This document shows, in pieces, positions 35,600 through 48,019 of a DNA stretch of 64,000 nucleotides; the stretch's first letter is position 1, and each line of letters opens with the position of its first letter. Under the pieces are notes generated by a model. The model was not told the DNA's origin, made no database searches, and saw only the letters and a list, made by a program, of their open reading frames with translations. The stretch covers positions 1,860,001-1,924,000 of the forward strand of contig NC_088323.1 of NCBI RefSeq assembly GCF_910592395.1. The letters are read 5' to 3'. The translations under genes and the position numbers were made by a program. The DNA is from Lineus longissimus. Lineage: Eukaryota > Nemertea > Pilidiophora > Heteronemertea > Lineidae.

Positions 35600-38500
35600 A
35601 TTGTTGACCATTTTGAAACTCTCTGCCAGTTGTCGGCATGACATTTCAGTGCTATCATTAACACTAGCGGGGGATTCTCTACGGGTGATATCGTCACCAA
35701 GTGACTTGTGATACCGTCACCCAACTGCTTCACACTGACATGTTGGTGAAATAAATGATTATATATATATGATTACGTCACGATTCTCGAAAGTGTACGC
35801 ATGTTGCGTTGGCCGCCATATTGGAATTCCTTCCTTGGGCGTTTCTTCTTCGCTTCTTCGGCACCTGCACAACTTCGAAGGATCGACATCAAAATGGATA
35901 AGGAGAAAAGGAGAAACCCACCATCACCCAAATTTAATGAAAATGCAAGCGTAACATGAGAAGTTAGATCAGTTTGCCAAGATATCGCATCAATTCTTCA
36001 TCAGACCGCTTTGTCATTTATGACATGCCTTCTTATCGGCACAGAGAGTTCTCCAATCGTGTAATATCGATCCTAAGCAATAATGAACAGGAAAGATAAT
36101 GACATCTCCAAGTGAGTCATGCAAGCAACATCGACCTGTCTGGCATACCAAGTGCAGACGACAAAATTGATCACCTCATGTACCAAACCTGCCACTAGGG
36201 GCGCTGTGTGCTGTTGAGTCACGTGATTATGCACAGACGATTTTGATCCTTCGATAAGATACTGGGATTTGATGATTTTTAAGATGGCGATTGATTAGAA
36301 TACCAATTAGAAACATGAGGACTCTTTGAGAACCTTACTTCCGAATGGCAACCTGGTGAATATCTGCCCATCCATCACACTGCCAGTTACAAGCTTGTTA
36401 GTATCTGCGGCAAATCGATAATGCTCTTGCCGCATTAATAACGCATCCCGGTAACATCTCCTGGGTGGGATTATCTTCTGCTTCACTGATTGCTACAGTA
36501 TGTCGTCTGCTAAGCTTGCTAGATGGAGTTAAGGGTAACACTGGAGAGGCCTTTTGATTCAAGACCACCACAACACCACTAGTCGCAGGCGAAATAGACT
36601 GCTAAGGACCTAGGCCTATTCAAAAAAACATTTTGGTTAGAAGAACTCGGTCTCGCGGAAACATTGAACGATATTGCAATTTTCTCCAACAAAGTTGTGT
36701 ATATCTAAAGAAATAAAACGGCATGTTCTCAAGATTAGATGCTTTCGGAACTATATGGAGCAAAAAGTAGCAAAGATCTCAGTCTGAGCATTGATTATCG
36801 TGAACAATTGAGTTGACTTGTCTGGCAGTCAAGACAAGGTCATGCGGTACGACGTGATAGTTAGGCTATTTCAGGAAGGAGCTGAATGGACGGATGAGAG
36901 GTGATAACGGGGCATGGAAGAAGAGCTAATTACACCCCTGGTTACAGAGCCGTGAACATAACAACGTCGCACCATAGTATTTGATCATGTAAGCAACTGG
37001 AGGAAATTGTAAGTGGAAATTATTACATATATAAGGCAATGAAAGACAACTAGTGTGTTCGTTGAGAAAGATATAGTCCAAATTCAAAATTGCATAGCAA
37101 CAATGAATTGTCGATATTCATTGTAACTAATAAACAAATCACAAAATCACAGAAACATTTGCAATCAAAAGCATGAATAACACTTTACAAACGCGCATAT
37201 TTGTGACGATATCAAATGACATTCCGGTTTGAAGTGTTAAACGGACGGCACCATCCTCTACAGGTCCTTTAACGCAAATGATTCAGCAATCCATCGGAAT
37301 TTTGACATGAAGGAGAACGCTTGCTTTTTGGCATCTTCAAAACTCTCCATTGAGCCCGAGGCGCAATGCACACTAAATGTACACAGTAATATAGACACTC
37401 CACGCTCTAAGTACTGCTTTTCCGCGCGGCTTATATCGATTATGACACTGGGAGCACACTCACCGTTTTTCGTAATAAAAGTTGGCAGCGATTATTACAG
37501 GCAAAAACTGATGGATTCTCCAAGTAGGAGTGGACCAGTTGCTATGGAAACGGGATACAGCCAATGATTGCGAAATTGAGGGGACGCTGTACTTATTTGA
37601 TAACGGATCGAAGTGAGATTTATATTTTGCTTTCAACTGGAAGGGATTAAAGCTGCTTGTAATGATGCTCATCTTGTTCTGCTTGTTTTCAAATAGAGTA
37701 GCGTTCCAAATCGGGAATTTGAAAACATCAAACGAAAATATACTTGTTATGATGACTCTATCTCGTAGGTTGCTGATTATATCCTAGATACAACAACATG
37801 GCACCCGTACCTAAGATATTGCGAAGTTGTCTTCGCTATATGCTAACCTCAGACCGTCATCTACATCAAAGTCTGAAAGAACTGACAACCCAAAAATATC
37901 TGCATCCAGCTCTCAAATTTTAAAAATGCTGAACTATAACATCCAGGGATATATATTGTAACGCTTAAAATAGTTCATGCGTTATTGAGGAGGGAAGTGT
38001 ATTGATCAGCAGAAGCAGAAAAAAATCATTCAATTTTAATTTCAGTTGTTTTAAGGTAGAAATCATTCAAGCGTGTGAGCTAATTCGACAGAAACTGTCC
38101 GAACACATGACTCATCTTGAAGAAGGAATCAATAACTAACACAAGCTTTGAAAGTCATGATGACGTTGTGGGATTATTGGTCATATTTGACAATATTCGC
38201 CATCCTGAGCAATTTGTGAATGCCGATTGGTTTTATCAATATTATAACATATTGGATACTAGCCTGGAAAGCTCATTAATCAATTAATCAGTTGATGTAC
38301 ACTGCCTTTGTGGAGCTGTCCCAGTGGATTGGCGCCGACTAGCTAGCAACTCACCATGTGGAAAATGGATTTTGCCTGGTGCATTCTGGTTCGATGTGAA
38401 AGGTCGGGTCTGATGGGGATGCTGCTCTACGAGTATGAACATTAGGCTGTAGAGCATCCTGAGATTCAGGGTTTTCAACTCCTACGTCCTATATCCCGAG

Positions 38501-41500
38501 AGTATACCACTGCAACCTGACCACTGGTATGCTAGGATGCTTGTAGAGTGGACTGTGCTGCTTGTGAGTTTCGTGAAGAATGTTGGAAAGCGAACACTAA
38601 AAGCCCGCGCGTACGCGATTGTGAAACCATGCAGTTCTACCCATTTTGTGTGATATGAAAACTGAGTTTGATGATCAAAGCATTTGGTTTAAAAGCCACC
38701 AGAACAATAATTGCTACCCCGTAAAATTACACCAAAACAGAGAACGCCGCTCCGTTTTAGAACGCTTTTGTCAACCAATGTTGGTAAGAAGGACCAGGGT
38801 GTTGGAAGGCGACCTACCCCGCCATATGTGGAGTCAATCTCAATATTTGCCAAACCAACAAAACATAAGAAAAGCAGTGTGTGCTACGATAAAGAACTAA
38901 TTCGTCTATGAATGGGAAATGAGAGACGCACCGGGCCCTGTCGCGTGTAGCAGGTCTTTTTTACGAGGAGAATGAACGGCTTATGATGGGGGCTCAACAA
39001 TAACAGTCGCAATTAGTGGAATCTGCTCATGGGGATGGTGGGGGAAGAGTTCTTCCTAGGGCGATGGAGCTGAATATGGCTGCGTGATTTGGAGCGAGAT
39101 CTGTAAAGCGGATGTGGATGGAATCCGTAGGTGTAAAATTAAAACTCTAATTTACTGGTGGAACCGCGGAGGGGCAATAAATGTTGGAAAATGCATAAAA
39201 GTGGTGCTTGATATACGGTAAACTAAAATAGGAAGAAAACAGCGGTGCTATGACTTTGATATCTGGCATTGCCTAGTGGAATGAACATTTAAGAAAAAAT
39301 CCATCAACCAAGGATTTCCGATAGATTTCGGATTTTATGGTTGTTTTCCGATGATAAGTATCGCACGGCACACATTATAATGCCAACTTCTGCGGAAAAG
39401 TGGAAGAAACGTTGTTAAAATACAACTTGAACAGGTGGCTAAATCTTTAAAAAGCCAAAGCAGCTGCCAACGCTATTATCCCGATGGGAATGATCATCAA
39501 AAGTGTATCAATATGTAACCCACCACATCATGTCATCAAAATGTCCGTCACGTGGGCAGTATCAATGACCTTGACCCTTTCAACGTAAATTCACTTGACC
39601 TTTGAAGGTCACGGAATCGCTTGCCACTGCCACCGCCATTTGTATCAAATTGATCTCATTGTAAATAGCACATAAAACTTTCTTCAATATGGGAGGACAA
39701 ACTGTCTCAAATACTCGGATGAATGTATGAAAATATTTATGCCTCTTTCGTCTGCTCAGAGTACGCATACGCAAAAACCCTTTCAGTTTAGGCATGTTTG
39801 GTAACTTGCCATTTTTTATAGAACCAAGTGACTAATTCGTTAGTTTATTACACTCTTGGACTTGTGCTTAGTTGGTATAGGAGTTGTACCCGCCGAATAA
39901 GAACAGTTCCTATCTGTATCGATATCAGTATCTGTCTACTATATACTACAACATCGATGGATATACGTTAATAAACTGTGTGTTTTGGTGGAACTCTATA
40001 AATTACATTCGAAAACACTAAACAATTCCCCATTAGAAAAACATTTTCCCACCAAGAAATCATGAATTCCATGACGTCACGACTCAGCTCAAGAACGAAT
40101 AGGACGTCATTCTCTAGACAGCCAATCAGAAGTGCGTTATTCTTCAGCGTTGAGCTAATGGACCTTGACAACCAGATACACTGGACAACGCGGCAACGGT
40201 TGAGAAGGGGGCTTCCACACACCTCTCTGTTTCGTAAGTATCTAAACCGATTTATCCCAAAAAAGAAGACCGTATTTCTCGGAACACTACCGGTTTATAT
40301 ATACAGAGGTCCAAACAAATTTGTCCTGAACTTTTTACATAAATGGATTTTCTCAGGGTTTTTTCTCTCGTGTGTATTATGCCTTTAGAGAATGGTCAAT
40401 ACTTTGGAGCCGATCTCACTCTGTCCGCAAAATAGGTAATTTGCAATGGAACTAATAATTTTGTCAGTCTAATGCGCTTCCGTCGTAGGCTTCTGCGACC
40501 TTTATTGAACGTGTATACATGCTAGCGTCACTGGTATGACAGACACAGCCATCATACCTTGATCAATTATCGATTTATCGGCTAAACTGTATCGATTCGT
40601 AGTATACCTAATGATATTATCAGGCTGATTAACTCAATACAGACAGGTAACAGCTATACCATATATGAGCCTTAATGTGGTCGTGATGAAGACGCGTCCA
40701 GATAGTTTCTTTGCCACAGACAGTTTGCTCTGAATCATTTTTGCAATTGGGAGCTGAAGTTGAAGTTGGCGCAGAAATATCTTAAAGTGACAAAATAAAT
40801 GATGGGAATAAGCCTGTATATTTTAAGTGCAGTTGTAACTCTTCAAGAAGACTACGTTGATTGCTGAACAACGGATTCATCAAAGCCGCATTGCGACAGT
40901 GTAGAAGTTTAGCTGTGATTTATTTATTTCTATCAGCTCGGCAACATTTCCCTTTTTATTCTCTGAATAATGGCCCCTAAGTCTCTCAGCGAAATCCATC
41001 AACACCCAATAGCACTTTGAATATTATCTTGCCTATTGTTTTACCATAGTTGCGTCGATATTGCCCCGCTATCAAAAGCCCATTTCTGGTCTGGTGTGCA
41101 CCATTTATCACCAAGCGTATATGACGTCATCAACGTCAAAACCTGCCTCGTTTATTTCTGTTCGTTTGATTGCCATAGAAATTGGTTTGAACAATCTCCA
41201 GGCAGCGATTCTACTGCGGATCGGCGAACCAAATTTAACTAGCTACTCCGCGGAGTCTGGATCTGAATTTATCCTCATCAGGGCAGACGGTAAAGAATAG
41301 ACATGTCAACCACCTCTGATCTAATAGTGTATGGGGGGGGGGGGGGTCGATACAACATGGTGGGGAGGCACACGCCGAAATCCAATTCCGTAATGAACAG
41401 TTTCGCGACAAAAAGTACCCAGCATTAAACGATATCGAATTGGAACGCGCGGCATTGCCAGGCCCTACCCAAGCTGTGGAGTGGATCATCATTCTTTATT

Positions 41501-44500
41501 TGTTCCAAAAATGTTTTATTCTATTGTGCTTGATTGTACAAATACTATTCATACTGATTCCATTTTCTTTATTGAGACACCTCTATATGCACAGCGCATT
41601 CATCAGGCTGACTTTTACCATTACGGCGAGAGAGAGATATCCATGGCAACAGGCAGTGCCAACCTTGTTAATACTGACTTTGGTGGGCGGGTTGTGAAAG
41701 TCATCTGTCCCCGCGCGTTAAACTGATCAGCTAATAGCTGTCTTCGGCAAAGGTCAAGACACAGAGAAAGTCGGGGAGAAACAATTCGCCAGATTTTCCA
41801 ATGACAAAGTGGCGAAAACCCACACTGAGGTTTTTCACGACACAATACTGATTTGCATTTAGTCGAAATTGAAAAAATGCAAATGGCTCTGAGGGTTTGT
41901 CACTTATCGCATTGAAACTGCTGGTGGTCGTTTTGCTTAAATCAGATGTGAACACACACAAAGAGTCACAAACGAACTGATATCTGCCCCACCCGCTTAG
42001 GAAATGCAATGCGGGGAAACACAGATTGCGTGCTCGTGGCCCTCTTCGAAAATCCTCCTCCTCTCCGCCATTTCAGGAAGTGATGTAGGTTTTGCTTCTC
42101 TTTCCAGGGACTGCTCTGAGAACGACAATGAAGACGCCGGGACAGGGACCTGATAATGCGTCAAATTCAATTATTTCCATTCCTGTGTATGCTTTCAGTA
42201 ATCAAGACCCTGAGATGAACATGCCATGACATTTGAAGCAAGAGATTGTGGAATAATTGATTCACAGAATTCCGATACAAGAATGCCTGCTAGTATTTTA
42301 CCTCGATAGAGTAGCCTACCATTAGCATCGGTATTGGGCGTATAAGTGTGGCGAGGTGACTGAGCGAATAGCTATATGCTGAATATGTGCGAGTAACTGT
42401 TGCCACGGTGGTTGTCTGTGCGATCATCAGCCATGATGGATGATGACGGCCACTCCCTCCACCTCTGCCGTGACTCACTCCTCATCAAGAATCTTTAGGG
42501 GGGGACTATATAGGCAGGAGCAGGGGCGTCGAGTTGGCCATCTTCGGGTGACTAATATGCATAGTAAGGGCACCGGGTCGTGATACAGAACTGGTTACAT
42601 GCCTCGTATTGGTGTGCATAATTTCGACGCACTGTGAGATGAGAGCCCCCCCCCCCCCCTATTGGCGACTTCGTGTAACTGTATCTTGCCTACCTAGCTT
42701 CTGCCTGTAGAGTCCCTTTTAGTCTAATTTATAAACTCACAATGGCATGTTCGTCAACAGTGCTTTTTCCCCGAAATACAATTTGGCTTTCCTCATTTTA
42801 TATCCACCAACACTTTTGTAAACAAAATAACCTATGAGGAAACGGATGTCAAACATCCGGGTACCATTATTTATTCTGACGATTTGGCGCGAAATGACAC
42901 CGTCACCATTTCTCATCCTCATGGTGTCTGTTATTCTTGACTTTGCATATTCCTACTAAACACTGGTAGAAATCGTGCGAAGAGACAAATGGATCTAGAA
43001 ATAACTATACCACCAAGCTATACCGTCTGTACACGGTATGAACAGATGATCCTCCGTCGTTTCCATGGCAACATCATTTCCAGCAGGCGAATTAGTTTGT
43101 GATTTTGCCACGAGATGGAGATCATTGTGATTAGTAACCTTGTACAGTCTTAGCTTTCAAGTGTTTTTCAAGGTGAATTTTTAAGATGGCAATTACGTTT
43201 TATCAAAATTTATTTGCATAATAACTTCGTATAACTGACTGGAAACATTTGATAAAATGTGAATGCCATCTTTACAAAATCCGTTCGCCTGTTGTCGTCA
43301 GTCACGAGGGGCGTATAATTTGCACAGCAGACAGAAAACACTTGCAAAAATCTGCTATTTCAACGAGCTGTGAACCACTTTTCCCGGTGGGCTTGAAACT
43401 TTGCGCCTATACCTTTTTGTGTGCTCGGCCTATTTTACCTTTCCACATCTTAACCAAAGTTCAATGCACAAGCGCTCAAGGCCGCAATGATGCTGATGTG
43501 TTCCGATGCCGACTTACCGGCGGTCGTGAAATGTCAACGTACAACGCCGGTGGATCGGCATGGTTGGTCCTGTCGAAATCTGGAAGGTAGGCCAGCTTAA
43601 CTATCGGTATTTCATCTCCATAGTTATTCAATCTGTGGAAAGCTGAAAGACGCAGTACCCGGGGTAGGCCTGCTCCAGGTCTTGAAAACGACAAAGATTT
43701 CTTGAAGCCAGACCCCAATCATAATCGTCTGACTTACTAACTGACTAACCTTGATAGTTATTGCTACTTAAGATAACGTCACATTATTCTCGTCGTTTTG
43801 CTGACTCCTAGTGCTTTTTGCTCAATAATTTTACAAATTTGGCATGTTAAAATCTTCAAGTAACAAATGTAGATTAAATTATGGGCCGATTTTAGAATAT
43901 TTGTTAAAGATGTTGAAATTTTGTTATTGTCAGCCTCCACCACACAGCCACCAATATCCACACTTGCCATATGCATTTCTTGTATATTTGCCAAACTATT
44001 TGTGGCTGAGTGATTTGGGCTATTGGCATTGGGGGGTCGTCTTGAAAGTATCCCGACACTGAAGCACCAATGCCCCTTTTTGTCCTCAATGGTCGTTGGA
44101 ATACTTTTGACTGCCAGAACCGACGTTTGGCTGAATCCGCAAGAGCTGTTTCGACAGTATATAAGTATGTCCGAAGACTACGGTGTCGCCAAAGCGTGCG
44201 GCCCAGTAAGTTGCGCGCACACTGGCTTTTGAGGAATTTTTATGACAAAAACACACCATTGGTACAAGTTACTGCTATTTTCAAGACAACCCAACCTTCC
44301 AGCACGTTGATCATTGTGGTACCATGCCCACGGGATTCGTAACATTCGGCTCAGCTTCGGGGACATCCTGACATAACCAGTGGTTTTCAAGAATGCATAC
44401 TCCGCCTGGAGTATCAAAAACCTGATCTCAGGATGATTCGGGGATTGTCGTTTACTTTGAGGCGTCTCCGGATGATTTAGAAGCTAAAACCGTTGGCTTC

Positions 44501-46160
44501 GTAACTGTTTTATTTTTGTACTTAAGTTTATAAAGTCACGCTACTAGAATAAATGAATGATAATACACGTCTATGATACTCCATGTAAATGTTCATGATA
44601 TTATGTAAATTTAGTCTTTGAAGGACTCGCTAGATGTTACGAAATGATTATAAATGATATCTTATACTATTAATGTCACCTTTGTATATTTTTGAAAGCT
44701 TTTTTGTAAACACAAAAAAGACCTCATGATTTTTTTTGTAAATGTCTTGTAATCAACTAAACATGGCTTCAAAAGTCACGGGTCTCGATGAATATGTCCA
44801 GGGGAACATCATCGATATTGCAAATCAAAGTACCGTCAATCTCCAAGCCTCGTCATTGGTAAGGGTTGATTAGTGATACTAGCACCGTTTACTGAACGTA
44901 TTTTTGCTACGGAGCAAATGCTGGCTATTCTCTCATTGGGAGATTGTAGTACAGTATGCACATTGTCCATTGCACTGGCAAATGGATGTGATGTCCTTGA
45001 TCTATGAGACATCCTGTCTAAAGGACGTCTGGCAATATGTCAAATGGACATACACTGTAATTGCTCGTGATATGCATCCGTATGAGGTTGTCCGATGGAT
45101 GTCATACACGTGTGGCGTATTTGACATAATCGAGAAAAGATGTATGTCTGAATTACATAATTTATGTCCGTTAGACATCCATTGGATGTCAATTTGAAAT
45201 CCACTGGATGTCAATTAGACATCCATAAGCTATCCATTGGACGGCATCCATCCGGAATGTATCAGGAAGAACGACCTCACCCACTTCGGCCTCTCCTCGA
45301 CAGGGTAAAACTCGTCATGTGTCAGAACCATCATTTCATTGAATTTTGAATTGAACCCAAAATATTTGATCTCGTAATGGTGTACCCACATGTACGTCAG
45401 TGAACTTGAACGGATGTGACGTCATGGCTGAAAACTCATATTTTCATCACTGAGTGACGTCATTGCATCTCATATGGAATACTCAACCAGACAACCGTTT
45501 GTGGACATATAAGTTAGAACGAACTTTAAATAAGGTAATATTCTTTTCTGCTAACTAATTCATTGTGTACAGAGTAAGCTAATTTGTCTTGTAGAAATAT
45601 TTTAACGGCGTCCCAATACAAAAACGGACGGAAATGACGTGTGCGCCCTAAATGACTGCGTCCTGAAAAATTGTGTTGGTTGCCAGAGTAGTCAAAAACT
45701 GTTTTAAAACCTGAAGGCCCGAAATATTAAAATTCGGCGCCCAACACTATTTTCTAAGACAATATGGCCTGTCGTCAAATTCAAAACGAATGTAGACTTT
45801 CTCTCACATGAGCGGTAGAATAAAGACAATGATTTGTTAATATAATAAAAAGTGTACTGCTTTCGTCTGTTCATCACATCATCTGTCTGCATGCTCTGTA
45901 ATTCCTGACGGATGTCGCAATATTGCAATGGACTCTCGTCCTAAACGAGCCATAGGTTTCCATCCTCTCAGCAATAGGAAAGATTTTCGTCCTAAACGTG
46001 GCATGGAACTTCATCCAATATTACCAATCGATAAGAGCTCTTGATTATAAATCATCTATGCTTTGAATTAAATTCAGATTATTCCCTTTCAAACGTGTCC
46101 ATTTGGACTACAGTCAGTACAAACATACATGCACATACAATATAACTTGCTGTAAAGTCA
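35600..46160. other. Long stretch without recognisable genes
   Basis: About 10.5 kb with only short frames, none resembling a known family and none with convincing splice-linked neighbours. It contains a GTGATA-C/T-CGTCACC repeat near 35685-35725, paired nuclear-receptor-like half-sites (39566-39611), a G-run at about 41333-41347, a C-run near 42648-42659, degenerate 'ggatgtc' repeats (44930-45260) and two TGACGTCA palindromes (45417-45424 and 45455-45462). It may hold distal regulatory DNA for CDK5R1, a non-coding transcript, or degenerate transposons. Confidence 0.5.
44930..45260. repeat. Degenerate direct and inverted repeats of a 'ggatgtc' word
   Basis: The words ggatgtc/gacatcc and tccattgga/ tggatgtcaatt recur a dozen or so times on both strands, densest at 45168-45250 (gacatccattggatgtcaat, ccactggatgtcaattagac). 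Copies are irregularly spaced and diverged. This looks like an old simple-sequence expansion or a decayed inverted-repeat element. Confidence 0.6.
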
Positions 46161-46164
46161 GTGA

Positions 46165-46192
46165 GTTACCTTTGCCGTGATGCAAAGGTAAC
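46165..46192. other. Perfect 11-bp stem-loop downstream of the first coiled-coil gene
   Basis: gttacctttgc, then a six-base loop cgtgat, then gcaaaggtaac: a perfect 11-bp inverted repeat. It lies about 90 bp beyond the stop of the minus-strand coiled-coil gene, so it would be in its 3' UTR or mark the transcript end. It does not match the histone stem-loop consensus. Confidence 0.7.
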
Positions 46193-46282
46193 CCCTCCAG
46201 GCTGAAATCAAATTATTTGTCTATATGTATTAAGGGGTAGGTTTAAAGTCAAGTCCAATTTGATGAAACTGTAGAGTGACAC

Positions 46283-47854
46283 CTAAGGTCTGGATATGCT
46301 GAATGTGTTGGTCTTCTCCGCCTTGAAGGTCAAGTTCTCAATCCACTGCTTCATATTGCGCATCGCCTCTGTCATCGACGCATCGTCACCTCTTCTCAGA
46401 TTTTGTGGCAAAGCTTCAATCTTGTCTTCGATTTGCTGTCTTAAGTGACCGATTGCGTGCAACATTTTGATGCTCTTGTCCTCCCCTTGTAGAGCCGCCA
46501 GCAATACCAAATGGCTTGCGGTGATTTCCTCATGCAAACCTCGGATCGTCTGTTGCAACTCCTCGTTTTGATCATCTTTGTTCTTCATCATAACATTCAT
46601 CGACGCTCCAATCTTCTTGCCCATCTCCGCAAAGGCCATGTCAATGCTCTGTTTCATTTCTTCATGTCGCTGGCGCACATCTTGTTTCAGAAAATCTACA
46701 GTCTGGTGAACATCTCCAACTTCTTCGACTACACCCTCCAGCTTGTTCACCACATCTAGCTGATTCTCACGGTCCTCTTGGCGCTTGTCTTCAACCAGTT
46801 TCTCGAAACCATCAACCTTTCCATCCATTCTCATGATATGCACATTCGCAGTTTGCACGGCAGAGATTACTCCTGTAGTAATCAACCCAACCCTCTCAAC
46901 AATCTTTCGATCCAAGCCCTCAAACAGCTCTATTATCGTCTGCATGCCAGCTTTGTGCCGCTCCCGTTCTTTCTCCGTCCCCTCCGCCTCCCGCCGAATT
47001 GTTTCGTCCTTAGCTCGTATCAGCTCTGCATCCTTGGTATGAACCTCCATCTCGTGCTGCTTCCTCATATCCGTTATAGCCCGATTGTGTTCTTCCTTCA
47101 GGTTTTGGATTTTATCTTGGTGGACCTCTTCCAGTATCTTCACTTCATCCTTATATATCCTCCTCGCCCGCTCCTTATCTACGCCCGAACTTCTCAAGGT
47201 GTCTACCTCCGTGGCCAAGAGCCTTGTCTCCGCCTCCTGCTCGGCAAGCTGCTCCTTCAGACGTTTGATTTCGTTCGCATTAAGCTTGTTGCGATCCTCG
47301 ACCGTTTTAACTCTGTTCTGAAGAGATATTATGCCGTGCTCCCTTAGGTCCGGTTCACCCCCGGACGCCAACTCATTCCTCGATGGTTGTCGACCATTCG
47401 AGGTCAGGATGCCAAAATCTGACAGTGGTCCGTCATTGGATGACTGCTCAGCCAAGGATTGGTCTCCACCCAAGGACGAAAATTCAACCCCCGATAGTTC
47501 TCGGCCATCAGTGGACGTGTTGCCCAAATTGGATGGTAGCCCAGCGTTGGCTGTCTGTTCAGTCATGGATGGGTCTTGTCGATCTGGAGACTGTGCCACT
47601 CCCGAGTTGGACGACTGTGCATCAGCGGACACTGGTCCACTAGAAATGTCGGTGTTTCCATTTTTGCTGGCCATCGGACGATCAGTATTCGAACTTTTGG
47701 GTGACTTACCGTTGTTCGCCTTTTGCTTGTTATTATTCTTCCTATTGGGCATTTGGCTTTCAAAAAGAAATGGTTCTTCGATAAAATTGTCACCAGCAGA
47801 AACACGTTGTGAGTACACAAGGAAGCGAAATAGTCCCTTGAACAATTCGTACAT
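46283..47854 (-). CDS. Coiled-coil protein of unknown family, gene A of a divergent pair
   Basis: An uninterrupted frame of 523 codons. The first 34 residues (MYELFKG...) are probably leader; MPNRKNNNKQK at 47752 is a better start and gives 489 residues. Residues up to about 170 are Ser/Asn/Gly-rich and disordered-looking with repeated short phrases (SSNDGPLSD, SSLGGDQS). The rest is almost wholly helical: a coiled coil (ENRVKTVEDRN-like register, EIKRLKEQLAEQEAETRLL), the segment EEHNRAITDMRKQHEMEV that is shared with the neighbouring gene B, then heptad-type repeats of about 33 residues (EELQQTIRGLHEEITA, KMLHAIGHLRQQIEDKI) and a closing WIENLTFKAEKTNT. No signal peptide or membrane segment. 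A likely acceptor (attgttcctctccag, exon from 48019) upstream implies a spliced 5' leader. I do not recognise the family; function unknown. Confidence 0.72.
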   Translation of the reverse strand: MYELFKGLFRFLVYSQRVSAGDNFIEEPFLFESQMPNRKNNNKQKANNGKSPKSSNTDRPMASKNGNTDISSGPVSADAQSSNSGVAQSPDRQDPSMTEQTANAGLPSNLGNTSTDGRELSGVEFSSLGGDQSLAEQSSNDGPLSDFGILTSNGRQPSRNELASGGEPDLREHGIISLQNRVKTVEDRNKLNANEIKRLKEQLAEQEAETRLLATEVDTLRSSGVDKERARRIYKDEVKILEEVHQDKIQNLKEEHNRAITDMRKQHEMEVHTKDAELIRAKDETIRREAEGTEKERERHKAGMQTIIELFEGLDRKIVERVGLITTGVISAVQTANVHIMRMDGKVDGFEKLVEDKRQEDRENQLDVVNKLEGVVEEVGDVHQTVDFLKQDVRQRHEEMKQSIDMAFAEMGKKIGASMNVMMKNKDDQNEELQQTIRGLHEEITASHLVLLAALQGEDKSIKMLHAIGHLRQQIEDKIEALPQNLRRGDDASMTEAMRNMKQWIENLTFKAEKTNTFSISRP

Positions 47855-48019
47855 TTAGAACAATCGATCTGTTGATTGGCCTGTCCTCGGTGAAGTAGTT
47901 GGTCGTCTGACGGACTGCTCTTCCTTCGGGGAAGACGCTGAAGACTCGGACTGGCGCTTTTTTCTCTGTTGCAGACGACTTGTTCTTGTTCGGCAGTCAG
48001 ATCTGGTCGACTTGTGAAC
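47855..48019 (-). other. Probable 5' leader exon part of coiled-coil gene A
   Basis: On the minus strand a pyrimidine-rich acceptor (ttattgttcctctccag) ends at 48020, and the exon would run from 48019 into the gene A coding frame without a further intron. The leader begins gttcacaag; that of gene B begins attcaaag, which fits a shared gene structure. The frame is closed relative to the coding frame, so it is likely untranslated. Confidence 0.4.

Noticed and set aside
38646-38911. Overlapping 84- and 66-codon plus-strand frames
   Set aside because: Two frames of the same stretch are open at once and neither resembles a protein.
43249-43590. 113-codon plus-strand frame in the gene-poor stretch
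   Set aside because: No recognisable family or codon signal and no splice partners; frames of this size are expected by chance in 10 kb.
46165-46192. Histone-type 3' stem-loop
   Set aside because: Stem is 11 bp and the sequence does not match the GGCTCTTTTCAGAGCC-type element; gene A is not a histone.
47331-47858. 175-codon plus-strand frame opposite coiled-coil gene A
   Set aside because: Antisense shadow of the Ser/Asn-rich part of gene A; its composition follows from the codon bias of the minus-strand gene.
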